A stretch of DNA of 64,000 bases. It comes from Chloroflexota bacterium (GTDB lineage Bacteria > Chloroflexota > Anaerolineae > 4572-78 > J111). Location of the stretch: NCBI GenBank assembly GCA_016860845.1, contig BOKF01000010.1, positions 62,001-126,000 on the forward strand, read 5' to 3'. How positions within the stretch are numbered: the first letter of the stretch is position 1; each line of letters opens with the position of its first letter. Positions 1-8,773 of this stretch are shown here, piece by piece. A model generated the notes under the pieces. That model saw nothing but the letters and a program-made list of their open reading frames with translations, was not told the DNA's origin and ran no database searches. Both the position numbers and the translations under genes were made by a program.

Positions 1-2
1 AT

Positions 3-548
3 GATACCGGAGCCCGGGTCCAGGAATTGATTGATATCCAAGTCGGGGATGTCACCCTGGATTCGCCAGCGGTGATCGTCCTCCATGGAAAAGGTAATAA
101 AACCAGAAGAGTACCCATCCTAAAGCCCACGGTTTCCTTACTTCAATCGTATTTGACGGAAAACAATCTGAACAAGCCAGGGAAAAACCAGCAGCCCTTG
201 TTCTTAAATTATCAGCACCATAAACTAACCAAGGAAGGCATTGCTTATATCCTCACAAAATATGCCCAGTCAGCCCGGAAGTCATCGACCATCGTGCCGG
301 TGAAGGTGAAACCGCACGTCATTCGCCATTCGAAGGCCATGCATCTTCTCCAGGCAGGGGTAAATCTCATCTACATTCGTGATTTCTTGGGTCATGTCGA
401 TATCAAAACGACAGAAATTTATGCCCGGGCCGATACGGAAACGAAACGGAAGGCGATTGAGAAGGCTTATCCCGACCTGATTGACAGCAATTTGCCGGAT
501 TGGAATAAGGATCAGGAACTCCTGGCGTGGCTATCTAATTTGAAATAG
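3..548 (+). CDS. Tyrosine recombinase/integrase, C-terminal catalytic domain (5' end outside window)
   Basis: Site-specific tyrosine recombinase that cuts and rejoins DNA through a covalent phosphotyrosine. The frame is open to the window edge, so the N-terminal DNA-binding part lies upstream; a TTG at 27 is not the true start because catalytic residues precede it. Visible motifs in order: the first catalytic Arg in ARVQEL, the beta-hairpin Lys in GKGNKTR, the H-x-x-R box HVIRHS, the LGH box, and the nucleophile Tyr in TEIYARA. The gene is followed within 10 bp by a perfect inverted repeat (556-624) that could be its crossover site, then by a group II intron remnant. This suggests the left end or interior of a mobile element. 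The family assignment is firm; the element it serves is unknown. Confidence 0.9.
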   Translation, partial: DTGARVQELIDIQVGDVTLDSPAVIVLHGKGNKTRRVPILKPTVSLLQSYLTENNLNKPGKNQQPLFLNYQHHKLTKEGIAYILTKYAQSARKSSTIVPVKVKPHVIRHSKAMHLLQAGVNLIYIRDFLGHVDIKTTEIYARADTETKRKAIEKAYPDLIDSNLPDWNKDQELLAWLSNLK

Positions 549-555
549 GTTCGGA

Positions 556-639
556 GATTATGCAAAGTAAATCGGCCAAAAACGGCCAAAACTGCCCTGG
601 TTGGGGCCATTACTTTGCATAATCGCTTTCTTTGCATAA
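556..639. repeat. Inverted repeat with extra direct copy; candidate recombinase site
   Basis: A 15-bp arm at 556-570 (GATTATGCAAAGTAA) is the exact reverse complement of 610-624. A third, partial copy (CTTTGCATAA) lies at 630-639, 17 bp after its match at 613-622. Between the arms, CGGCCAAAA(A/C) is tandemly duplicated at 573-592. Location immediately after the recombinase gene and exactly at the point where the intron protein becomes truncated (about 640) suggests a recombination junction or attachment site. The role is inference; the repeats are seen directly. Confidence 0.6.
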
Positions 640-1806
640 GGTGGTGTTTGTAGCCCCATCCTTGCCAATATCTACTTGGATCGTTTGGATCAGTATGTCG
701 AAAAGGTGCTTATCCCTACCCACACCAAAGGATTAGAACGACGAGAAAACCCGGCATATACAAACCTAGCAAGCAAAATCGCTAATCATCAACGACGCGG
801 ACGGAAAGAACAAGCCCGGCAGCTAAGAAAGCAACTCCAACAATTGCCTTCCAAAGACCCGGCTGACCCGGATTTTAGACGACTACGCTATGTTCGATAT
901 GCCGATGATGCGCTGTTAGGATTCACTGGCCCACAATACGAAGCCAAAGAAATCAAGCGAATGATTGGAGAATTTCTGCGTGATAACCTCAAATTGAAGT
1001 TATCCGAAGAAAAGACCCTCATCACCCACGCTACAAGTCAAGCCGCTGTGTTTCTCGGCTACGAAATCGTAAACCAACAAGCCAATGACAAACACGATCA
1101 GACAGGTCGTCGGTGTGCTAACGGCAGAATCGGTTTACGAGTCCCAAAGGAAGTTGTTGACAAGGCCAAAGCACGCTATATGAAACACGGATACGCTACC
1201 CACAGAAAAGAACTCTTGGACAGCAGCGATTACAGCATCGTCAGGTGCTACCAACAGGAATATCAAGGTATCGTCCAATACTTCGCGCTAGCTCAGAATG
1301 TCTGTTGGTTCTATGATCTCCACTGGGTTATGGAAACATCACTTCTGAAAACGCTTGCCCATAAACACCAGATAACCCTAACCAAAATTGCGCGAAAATA
1401 TATTACCACTCGGAGTACACCTGAAGGTCAATCACTGAGATGTCTAGAGGTACAGGTAGAACGTAAAAACAAACCACCACTAATAGCACAATTCGGTGGA
1501 CTGGCTCTAAAACGACAACCTTTCGCAATCCTCAATGACCAACCTCCTGTCTATAGAAGCAAGCGTACAGAAATCCTTAAACGTATGCTTGCAAATGAGT
1601 GCGAATTATGTGGATCAGGGACAAATATCGAAGTCCACCATATTCGACATCTCAAAAACCTAACAAAACGTGGAAGACGGGAAAAACCTGAATGGGTAAA
1701 ACGTATGGCCGCGCTTCGTCGCAAAACCCTGGTGGTTTGCTTTGAGTGCCACACCAATATCCATAAGGGCCGTCTTATACAAAGACGACAGGATAATTCG
1801 GAATGA
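640..1806 (+). pseudogene. Group II intron-encoded reverse transcriptase/maturase with HNH domain, 5'-truncated
   Basis: Reverse transcriptase/maturase that splices and mobilises a group II intron. The readable frame begins at a stop codon at 637-639 and enters directly in the RT4 block (GGVCSPILANIYLD), followed by the RT5 catalytic box YVRYADD and the maturase X region. A C-terminal HNH nuclease is present with CELC, VHHIRH and CFECH metal and catalytic elements. RT0-RT3 and the normal start are missing, so the protein (about 376 aa from a TTG at 676, against roughly 500-600 for complete members) is probably inactive. The truncation point coincides with the inverted-repeat site at 556-639. 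Domain V of the intron RNA follows at 1816. Confidence 0.85.
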
Positions 1807-1815
1807 TCTACTGGA

Positions 1816-1850
1816 GAGCCGTGGTGCATCGAAAGATGCAAGCCCGGTTC
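1816..1850 (+). ncRNA. Group II intron domain V (3' end of intron)
   Basis: A 35-nt hairpin 10 bp after the maturase stop has the hallmarks of group II domain V: lower stem GAGCCG/CGGTTC with the AGC catalytic triad, and an upper stem GCATC-GAAA-GATGC closed by a GAAA tetraloop. Domain VI and the 3' splice site should lie within roughly 1851-1915 but I cannot fix the exact boundary. It confirms that the upstream gene is an intron protein and that the 3' end of the intron survives although the 5' part is lost. Confidence 0.75.
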
Positions 1851-2211
1851 GGAGGGGGGACGACAGAAAAGGGTCTCCTAGACACCTCGCTGGCGGCCTA
1901 CCCTACACTTGAGTCGTGTGGCTGCTCAGCCCCAGATGGATGGGATTGAGATTCATCCGTCACATTGGCCAAGAGCGAAACTGCCGTCTCCAACACAAGG
2001 AGCGGAGCTAAACCTGCATGGTAGTTTTGTGTAGGTTTGGTGGAACAGAGGTAATGATAGAATTGTTGGGACGGTGAATAGAGCGCAACTCTAGTTATCT
2101 GCATTCGTCGGATCATCGCGCCAACGCGGTTTGCCCAGGTCAATTTCAGCCGTGCCGCACATTCCATACACCTGCAAGAACTCGCCGAGGGCCTCCTGGG
2201 CGCTGGCCGGC
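1851..2211. other. Intergenic stretch after the intron, no gene recognised
   Basis: Apart from the likely domain VI/3' splice region near 1851-1915, I see no coding homology here on either strand. Short open frames exist but show no family resemblance and overlap one another. Probably degenerated DNA between the intron remnant and the broken two-component gene. Confidence 0.4.
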
Positions 2212-2583
2212 AGAGGTCAAGCTGATGCGCAGAGGGCGGCTCTACCTGAAGCAGGCCGGTTACAGTGTTGTCTGGACGGAAGATGGCCGGCAGGGCCTGG
2301 CCGCCTTCCGCACTAAAAAACCGCGCTGGTACTGCTCGACCTGAACCTGCCCGGCGAGTTGGACGGCCTGGATATCTGCCGGACCCTGCGGCGCGAGTCG
2401 AATGTGCCAATCATCATGCTGACCGCCGCAGTGAAGAAACAGACCGGCTCATCGGCCTGGAGTTGGGCGCTGAGGGCTATATCACCAAGCCCTTCTCCCC
2501 CGCGAGGTCGTGGCTCGAGTCCGTACCTGGGACTGGCTGTTGTCAAACAACTCGTCGAGGCTCATGGGGTCAGGTCCAAGTGA
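2212..2583 (+). pseudogene. Decayed response-regulator receiver domain fused to histidine-kinase tail fragment
   Basis: Receiver-domain homology can be read only by switching among all three plus frames. Frame 1 carries [19 protein letters not shown]. The next gives [21 protein letters not shown] with the phospho-Asp, followed by PIIMLTA. The third gives [20 protein letters not shown] with the conserved Lys. Then, back in the second frame, [13 protein letters not shown] appears, which is the G2-box tail of a histidine kinase ATPase domain and not part of a regulator. The stretch is therefore a frameshifted remnant in which pieces of a kinase and its regulator have been joined by deletion. No function is expected. 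Confidence 0.75.
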
Positions 2584-2645
2584 CAAGCCAGGTAGGGGTC
2601 GAAACACAATTCAGGACCCATCTACCCTCAGCATAACGTTATCAA

Positions 2646-3005
2646 TTACCAACTCAAAGTTTGTGCGCCGTTGACCAGGGCTTCGACAGCCGTGGCCGCC
2701 CCGATGATCTCGGCCCCCTCAATCAAATCGGCCTGATTAATGTTGCGGGGCTTGGCGCAAGCGCCGCAGACCCAAACCCGTCCGCCGGCGGCCACAAATT
2801 GCTGAATCAGCTCACTTAAGGGAGCAAACCCATTGGCCTGCAACCCGTCAGTGTAACCTTTGGTGGCCACCCAGACCCCCTCGATCGTCAATAAGACAGT
2901 TGCCTCCTGACTGGAGTTGCGGGCCACGTTGCCCACCAGAAATGCCAGTGAAGCTCTTTCAACATCATCCTTGCCATGCGTATTGTGCAGCATTACTTGG
3001 GCCAT
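2646..3005 (-). CDS. DsrE-like sulfur-relay protein, cysteine form
   Basis: Small (119 aa) DsrE/DsrF-fold protein, a family that binds and passes on persulfide sulfur. Start ATG at 3005 is chosen for its GAGGAGG ribosome site; longer in-frame starts have none. The family motif is intact as VCGAC near residue 90, with a second conserved Cys two residues on. This makes it the in-window cysteine control for the two DsrE paralogues at 25944 and 28044, where the first Cys is a UGA. It is the last gene of a tight minus-strand set OsmC, methyltransferase/TusA, DsrE (26-bp gap). Partner and substrate are not known. Confidence 0.8.
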   Translation of the reverse strand: MAQVMLHNTHGKDDVERASLAFLVGNVARNSSQEATVLLTIEGVWVATKGYTDGLQANGFAPLSELIQQFVAAGGRVWVCGACAKPRNINQADLIEGAEIIGAATAVEALVNGAQTLSW

Positions 3006-3031
3006 ATTATCCTCCTCAAAAAAATTATGGC

Positions 3032-4183
3032 TCAACTCACCCGACGAATGAGATAACGATCCCCTTGTCGGGTCACCAATTCGTGACCGGTTAAGCGACA
3101 CCAGGCCGGTAGATCAACTGCTACGCTGGGATTGGTGGCCCGAACTTCCATGGTTTGACCCGGCAACAGGCTGCGCATTAGCCCCGCGATTTCGTTCAAT
3201 GGGCCATAGGCACAGCCCAGATCACCGGCATCGTAGAAGGCGTCCGCGCCCAAGATTGAGGCGGGTGTTATTGCCGCTGAGACCTCACTCCGCCTTGTGG
3301 GTGGGACTTCGCCCTCACCTACGCTGAGGACTTCGCCCCCACCTACGATGGGGACTTCGCAATTCAGGGCGGCCAGCGCCGTAGTCCATTCGGCCTCATC
3401 ACGGGCTTTACGGGCGCGGAAATTGATGCCCAGGGTACCAAAGTTAGCCGCGCTGCTCGCTTGGGGCGCGCCGCTGAAAACGTCGGCTCGCCAGGTGATC
3501 TCGAAATCTACAAAACCGGCCATGACCACGGCCATGTGCAACTCTGCTTCCAGCAGAGCGCCGGCAATTCAGCCAGTCCACAAGTCTATCTTGCGTTTGG
3601 CGCTCTCCGGTACAGCCTTCTGCACCAGGATGTCGCCAAGCTGCAGGCGACCGCCTGGCCTGAGCACTCGCGCCATTTCACCCAGGGCAGCGGCCTTGTC
3701 CGGCATCAGGTTAAGCACCCCGTTAGAGATGACCACATCGGCCCAGCCGTCAGGCACGGGCAGGGCCTCGGCATAACCCTCGCGGAATTCGACATTGGTC
3801 AACCCGGCTTCGGCAGCGGCACGACGCGCCTTGTTCAACATCGCCGGGGTCATATCCACCCCAATCACCCGGCCGGTTGGGCCGACCATTTTGGCGGCAA
3901 TGAGGCTGTCAATCCCGGCTCCACTGCCCACGTCTACTACCCGCTCGCCGGGTTTTAGTTCTCCCAGGCTAAAGGGGTTGCCGGTGCCGGCGAAGGACTC
4001 GATGGACGTTTCGGGGAGGCCGGCCAGCCATTCATCCGGGTAGCCCAGCAAGCGGGCCAGCGGGCGCCCGGTGTGAAAGTGAAAGCCACGGTCGGGTTCG
4101 AGCGCCACCCATTCATATTCTTCCTGGATCGCGGTGCGCAACGATCCCAGGTCGAGTGTCGGTAGGTAATTTGCTGCAATCAT
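3032..4183 (-). CDS. Candidate selenoprotein: ArsM-like SAM methyltransferase fused to TusA-like domain
   Basis: SAM-dependent methyltransferase (motif I VVDVGSGAGID, then VIGVDMTP) resembling arsenite methyltransferases, followed by a C-terminal TusA-like sulfur-carrier domain (GCAYGPL, then LPGQTMEV and PAWCRLTGHEL). In-frame TGA at 3569-3571 is codon 205; homology resumes immediately as IAGALLEAEL. In ArsM proteins this spot carries a conserved As-binding Cys, so Sec is the likely residue; total 383 aa. By my alignment from memory the other As-binding Cys (SNGVLNL here) is Gly, so the substrate may not be arsenic. A 24-bp tandem repeat (3305-3360) encodes the linker to TusA. Start ATG 4183 sits 3 nt after the OsmC stop, with AAGGA as ribosome site. 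The paralogue at 28590 has the same UGA but no TusA domain. Alternative: two separate genes. Confidence 0.75.
3305..3360 (-). repeat. 24-bp tandem repeat in methyltransferase-TusA linker
   Basis: GACTTCGCC-type units begin at 3305, 3329 and 3353, an exact 24-bp period, giving about 2.3 copies and an 8-residue Gly/Glu/Val/Pro-rich repeat. It sits exactly where the second paralogue (28590) terminates after NCQVPA, so it marks the fusion joint between the methyltransferase and the TusA-like domain. Confidence 0.7.
3541..3559 (-). promoter_or_regulatory. Candidate bacterial SECIS hairpin after UGA 3569
   Basis: On the transcript, nine nt after the UGA, GCUCUGC pairs with GCAGAGU (7 bp with one wobble) around the loop UGGAA. 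The loop starts 17 nt after the UGA and has G at its second position, matching the distance and loop features described for bacterial SECIS elements. The paralogue at 28787-28805 has the identical hairpin at identical spacing. Confidence 0.6.
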
Positions 4184-4186
4184 CGC

Positions 4187-4753
4187 TCAGTCCTTTAGTG
4201 AGACGGTCACGGGAACCGGGTTGCGGATGATGTCCAAAACCGGGGAAGTCTTCTGGACATAATTGCACAGCTCCACCAGCTTCTCCCGGGGCGCATCGCT
4301 CTTCACCCGGTAGGCCAGGTGGATGCTTTCGTAACCCGGGCGCACTGCTTCAGACAGACCCAGGAAGGCGCGCAGGTCCAGATCTCCTTCCAGGTCGAAG
4401 CTCAGGCTCTCGACGTGAATGCCTTGCGCTGCCGCGTTGTAGATAAAGCCGACCGCCAGGCAGGAAGCCAGGGCGTGCAGGACGGCTTCGACGGCATTGG
4501 GACCGGCGTTGTCGCCGAGGAGCACCGGCGGTTCGTCTCCTTCCAGGATAAGGGGTTGGCTGCGGGAGGTATCCTCCTGGCCGGCGCCGTAAAACCCCTG
4601 GATCGTAGTGCGAGAATGGCCGCCCCCGGCCCATTCATTGTGGGCCCGGAACTGGAAGCGGGCCAGCGCCGGATTCTGCTGGATGGCGTTTACGGTCATC
4701 ACCAATTGGTCGACATTAACGCCATTGATCAGGGTTGCGGTTTGGATCGTCAT
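4187..4753 (-). CDS. OsmC/Ohr-family peroxiredoxin-like protein
   Basis: OsmC-fold thiol protein (188 aa), a family that reduces organic hydroperoxides or handles persulfides using two cysteines. Both are present: ASCLAVG near residue 106 and ELCNYV near residue 164. Start ATG 4753 has an AAAGGA site. It heads a three-gene minus-strand operon with the Sec-methyltransferase/TusA gene (3-nt gap) and a DsrE gene, linking it to sulfur or metalloid chemistry. Substrate cannot be read from the sequence. Confidence 0.85.
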   Translation of the reverse strand: MTIQTATLINGVNVDQLVMTVNAIQQNPALARFQFRAHNEWAGGGHSRTTIQGFYGAGQEDTSRSQPLILEGDEPPVLLGDNAGPNAVEAVLHALASCLAVGFIYNAAAQGIHVESLSFDLEGDLDLRAFLGLSEAVRPGYESIHLAYRVKSDAPREKLVELCNYVQKTSPVLDIIRNPVPVTVSLKD

Positions 4754-4934
4754 CGTTTCGTTTCCTTTCTGAATATTGCCAATAAAATTTATCCAGAATA
4801 TAGCATCACCCCCTCACAAAAATCTTATTTCGGCCTTAATTGGGCATGACTTTTTCACTTTTCCGGGCAACAAAAATGCCGGGACATCCGTCCCGGCATG
4901 CAAGGGTCAAAGTTGCCTGCTAGAAGACCAGGGG

Positions 4935-7900
4935 TCAGGTCGCGCCCAGCCGCTCGAAGATCCGCCGGGCTTCCGTCTGCATCGCCTGCGCGGCCGCCAA
5001 GTCGTTTGGCGCGCTGCGGCCAAGCCGGAGCGCAGCGGCGGCGGCCAGGCAGCGGGCGGCTTCATATGCGTTCCCGGCCGCAGTGTATCCGGCCCGGGCT
5101 TCGGCGTAATCGTCCAACGCGACATCGAGCCGGCCCTGGGCTGCCGCCAGCTCTCCGCGCGATTGGCGCGCCATCGCCAGCCACATCCGGCTACCGTACT
5201 GTTCTGCTGCTGCCTCCAGTTGGCGGCAGAAGCGTTCGGCGGCGGCGAAGTCGCCCGCGGCCACCCGCATGCTCACGGCGGCCGGCAGGAGCAAGGCGTC
5301 ACAGGTGGCGCAGTGACCGTGGCGCTGGCTCATCGCCAGGCCCAGGTCCAGAGCCTGGTCGGCGGCAGCGAGGTCGCCTGCGGCAAGGCGATTGCGAGCC
5401 ATAGCGGCATAGAGACGGGCCAGGCAGTGCGCCCGCATGAGGGCCTGCTCGGCCGCCATCACACCCTCTTCCAGTGTCGCCAACCCCTCCGCCAGTTGGC
5501 CGCGGGCCGTCTGGAGCACACCTAGCCGCTGGCAGGCCAGCGCTTCTCCGGAGGCCGCGCCAATCTCGCGGTAAAGCTGGATGGATTCGCGCAGCGCCGC
5601 TTCTGCCACATCCCAGTGGCCGGCCTGAAATTCGAGCGCCCCATTAAAGCACTGGCACAGGGCGATCGCCCGCGGTGCGCTCATCCGCCGCGCTTGCTCG
5701 TGGGTCGTGCTGACGGCCTGTTTCACCTCTTCGTAACCCTTATCACCATACAGGTGATACTCCCACAGTCACAAGTGGACATCAAAGGCTTCGGTCACAT
5801 CGAGGCTCGAGCCGGCCAGGGCGGCGCGCTGCTGCTCAAAGCCGATCCCGGTCCGCCACTCTCCCAGCGAGTGGCAGGCCAGCGCCAGTATCTCGAAGGC
5901 GCGCGCAATCGCCGCCGGATCATTCAGCCGCTCGGCGATGGCCAGGCTAGCCTGCGCCACCTCGAAGGCCTCCTGGTACTCATTGCGATGCCAGTGTAAC
6001 TGGGCCATATTGTAGAGCACGTAGGCATAGTCGGCCGCATTCTTGTGTTCATCCACCTCGGCCAGCGCGGCGGTCAGGTGCGTCTCAGCCGCCGCGGTGT
6101 CTCCAACTGTAATCAAGGCTACCGCGGCGCCACGGTGCAGGCGCGCCCGATCGGAACCTGCTGGCTGCCACCCCTCGCCAGGCGGGAGCGCCAGCGCCTG
6201 TTCGAAGCAGGCCACACTGCGGGGTGTATCGGCCAGGATGATCCGCCACCAGCCGAGCGCCTCCAGGATCATCCAACGGTGGGCAGGATCGGCCAGTTTC
6301 AGCGCATCCATCAGGGTCAACGCCCGCTCAAAGTAGCCGACCGCGCTCTCAAAGGCGTAGACGGCCGACGCTTTCTGTCCGGCCCGCAGCAGATACTCGA
6401 GGGCGCGGTCGCGGCGGTCGCTCAAATCGTAGTGAAAGGCCAGGTCCTCGATGTAGGGGTCAAGTCCCATGAGCTGGCGGGCGTACAGCGCCTCGATCGT
6501 GGCGGCGGCCTGGCCGTGCAGCCGGGCGCGGCGGGCCCGGCTGAGGGCGGTGTAGAGGGCCTGGCGGGTGAGCGGATGCCGGAAGCGATAGCCGTCCGCC
6601 GTCTCCTCCAGCAGGTGAGCGGTGAGCGCGGCGTCGAGGGCATCGAGCAGCGCCCCATCGGGCAGCCCGGCTACGCCGCGCAGCACGTCGAAACGAAACT
6701 CACGCCCAACCACTGCCGCCGCCGTGAGGGCCGCTTCGACGGGTGGCCCCAGGCGGCGCGCCCGCTCGCGCAGCAGTCCGGCCAGATCGGCTGATATGCC
6801 CAGCGTAGCGCCCGGTCGCAGCCGCCACTGCCCGGCCTGGTTTTCCACCTGGTCAGACTTGAACAGGGCGCGGGTCATCTCTTCAATGAAGAAAGGATTG
6901 CCCTCGGTGATCTCGAATACCGCCTTGACCAACTCCGGGGTCACACCGCCGCCGAGGGTATGGGCCATAATGCTGGCGGCGGCGTCCCCAGTCAGCGGGG
7001 CCAGGGGCAGCGTCTCGCTCAGGCGCTCGCGGTAGAGCGCGGTGAGGAGCGCGCTAAGCGGCGTGGCGCTCGTGTCGCCCAGATCGCTGCGGCAGGTGGC
7101 CAGCAGCACCACCGGAGCGGCCCGCGTCTGCCGGGCCAGGTAATGGAAGAGCCGCAGGCTGGCCTCGTCGGCCGCGTGCAGATCATCCACCAGCAGAGCC
7201 ACCGGGTTGCGCAAGGCCAGGCCGGCCAGAAAGACGGCGGTGGCGTTGAACAACGCCCACTGTTCCTGCTGGGGGTCGCTGGAGCCGCGCGGTTTGAAGG
7301 AGGTGATCGGGTTCTCAGCGGGGGGACGCTGGCGTTCGGCCAGGTAGCGATCAAAGGCCTCGATGAAGGGTTGGTAGGCCAGTTGCCCCTCTTGCTCATA
7401 GGCCGCGCCAAAAAGTACCGCCATGCCGCTGCCAACGGCGGCGCACAAGAGTTCACCCGCCAGGAGAGTTTTGCCGATGCCGGCATCGCCGCTAATCAGG
7501 AGGGTCTGGCCCCGCCCCCGCCGGACCGTGTCCAGCCAACCCCGCAGCCTTTCGAATTCAGCCGCGCGTCCGACCAGCACCGGGCTAGGTTCGAGCTTGA
7601 GGGCAGCGGACGGGATGGGGCGGCCGGTTAAACTGCTTGCTCCAGGCCACGCGGTCAGCTCACCGCTGAGGATTTGCCCATACAAAGCCGCCGTTTCCGG
7701 GGCGGGCGGCACATCCAGATCGGCGGCCAGGGCCTCCACACAGGTCTGATATTGGCGCAGCGCCTCGTGACGGCGGCCGGCCAGAGCATAGAGCCGCATC
7801 AGTTCGCGATGAACCGGCTCGTCGGCCGGATCACCACCCAGGGCCAGGAGTGGGGTGAGCAGGGTAATCGCGCCGGTGTAGTCGCGGGCATCACGACAAT

Positions 7901-8426
7901 ACGCCGCCAGCGCCAGGCGGGCTTCGCGCTGGCGACGGTAGAGCGCCTCACGCGGGAGCAAGGTCCACTCGGCGTACCGGTCGTCGGGCAGCAGGTCGCC
8001 CTCGTAAATATCCAATGCCTGTTCAAGATTGGCTTGACGCTGCTCAGGAGGTACGGTCGGCGTTGTGGCGCACAGCCGCTCGAACTCCTGGACATCTACC
8101 CAGACCGACGGGGCAAGGCTCAAAACGCCATCTTCAAAGCTAAAGACCGCGTCGGCCGCGCCCTGACCAAGAGCCGTGTTAAGGGTTTGGCGCAAAACGT
8201 GGAGGGTGCTGTACAGGTTATTTGCCCCGGAAGCGAGGTTGGCGTCCGACCAGAGAAACTCAATCGCCTGTTCTTTCAACAGACGCCGCTCCATGGCCAG
8301 GCGTTGGAGGAGGGCGGCGGCCTTGCGGCGCGGCCACTCGGCGGCGCTTAAGGTGCGTTCTCCCCAAGCGACCTGGAAACGCCCCAACAGGTAGATGCGG
8401 ACAGAGGGCGAAGTTAAAGCTGGCAT
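4935..8426 (-). CDS. Candidate selenoprotein regulator: winged-helix/BTAD, AAA ATPase, TPR array with in-frame UGA
   Basis: Large transcriptional regulator of the SARP/AfsR-like type. Order: N-terminal winged-helix DNA-binding part and BTAD TPR domain (about 10-255), an ATPase module with Walker A GDAGIGKT near residue 315 and LLVDD as Walker B, then a long TPR region rich in Ala/Arg/Leu helices. An in-frame TGA at 5769-5771 is codon 886; the reading continues as LWEYHLYGDKGYEEV and another 277 residues of clear TPR repeats, total 1163 aa. Both halves lack anything that looks like a natural end or start at the junction. The hairpin at 5741-5759 fits a SECIS. ATG 8426 is preferred over GTG 8438 because AAAGGTG is correctly spaced. 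Stands alone between the OsmC operon and a rhodanese gene. Alternative: nonsense-mutated or split gene. Confidence 0.7.
5741..5759 (-). promoter_or_regulatory. Candidate bacterial SECIS hairpin after UGA 5769
   Basis: The mRNA has a perfect 7-bp stem UAUCACC/GGUGAUA with loop UGUAU. It begins 10 nt after the UGA and its loop starts at nt 17, with GU in the loop. This is one of the cleanest of the seven hairpins and lies wholly inside the coding region. Confidence 0.65.
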
Positions 8427-8773
8427 CGTTTGCTGCACCTTTATGAACTGGTCTCCTTTTCCCCATTTGCAGGGATAACTCGGTGAAGCTGGCCAGGCTT
8501 GGCGATTCTAAGTGACGGCGTCAAACCCAAAAAGAAAGTCGCCTTTTCACCCTGCAATTATAGTAATTTGTATCGTTCTCGTTTTCATTTTACTTCGGAT
8601 TGGCTGTGTTTTCAAGACCACCCCCCCACATTCTGAGCTGCGTCGATAGTGCAGGTGGCGAGCGCGCTCGAAAAAATCGAGCGCGCTCCGTCCCACCTAC
8701 TCTGATGGCAAGTAAACTGGAATAATTGTAAAGCTCTATTATTCACACTTCACTTTCTAGTTACGACCCAAAT
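8427..8773. other. Intergenic region with a strong palindrome
   Basis: No gene recognised. It holds the upstream region of the minus-strand BTAD regulator and, at 8653-8698, a long inverted repeat annotated separately. The rest is AT-rich with no motif I can name. Confidence 0.4.
8653..8698. repeat. Inverted repeat, possible terminator of the rhodanese gene
   Basis: GAGCGCGCTCGA (8660-8671) pairs perfectly with 8677-8688 around an A5 loop, and AGGTGG/CCACCT at 8653-8658 and 8693-8698 extend the stem. It lies 75 bp past the end of the minus-strand rhodanese gene. No U-run follows, so termination is only a possibility. Confidence 0.5.

Noticed and set aside
1898..2410. 170-codon minus-strand frame
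   Set aside because: Overlaps the recognisable receiver-domain remnant on the plus strand and has no family resemblance.
3032..3034. TGA ending the methyltransferase/TusA gene as a further Sec codon
   Set aside because: The TusA-like domain is complete at LIRR and the following bases are the next gene's ribosome site.
6960..7631. Plus-strand frames antisense to the BTAD regulator
   Set aside because: No motifs; they are shadows of the GC-rich minus-strand gene.
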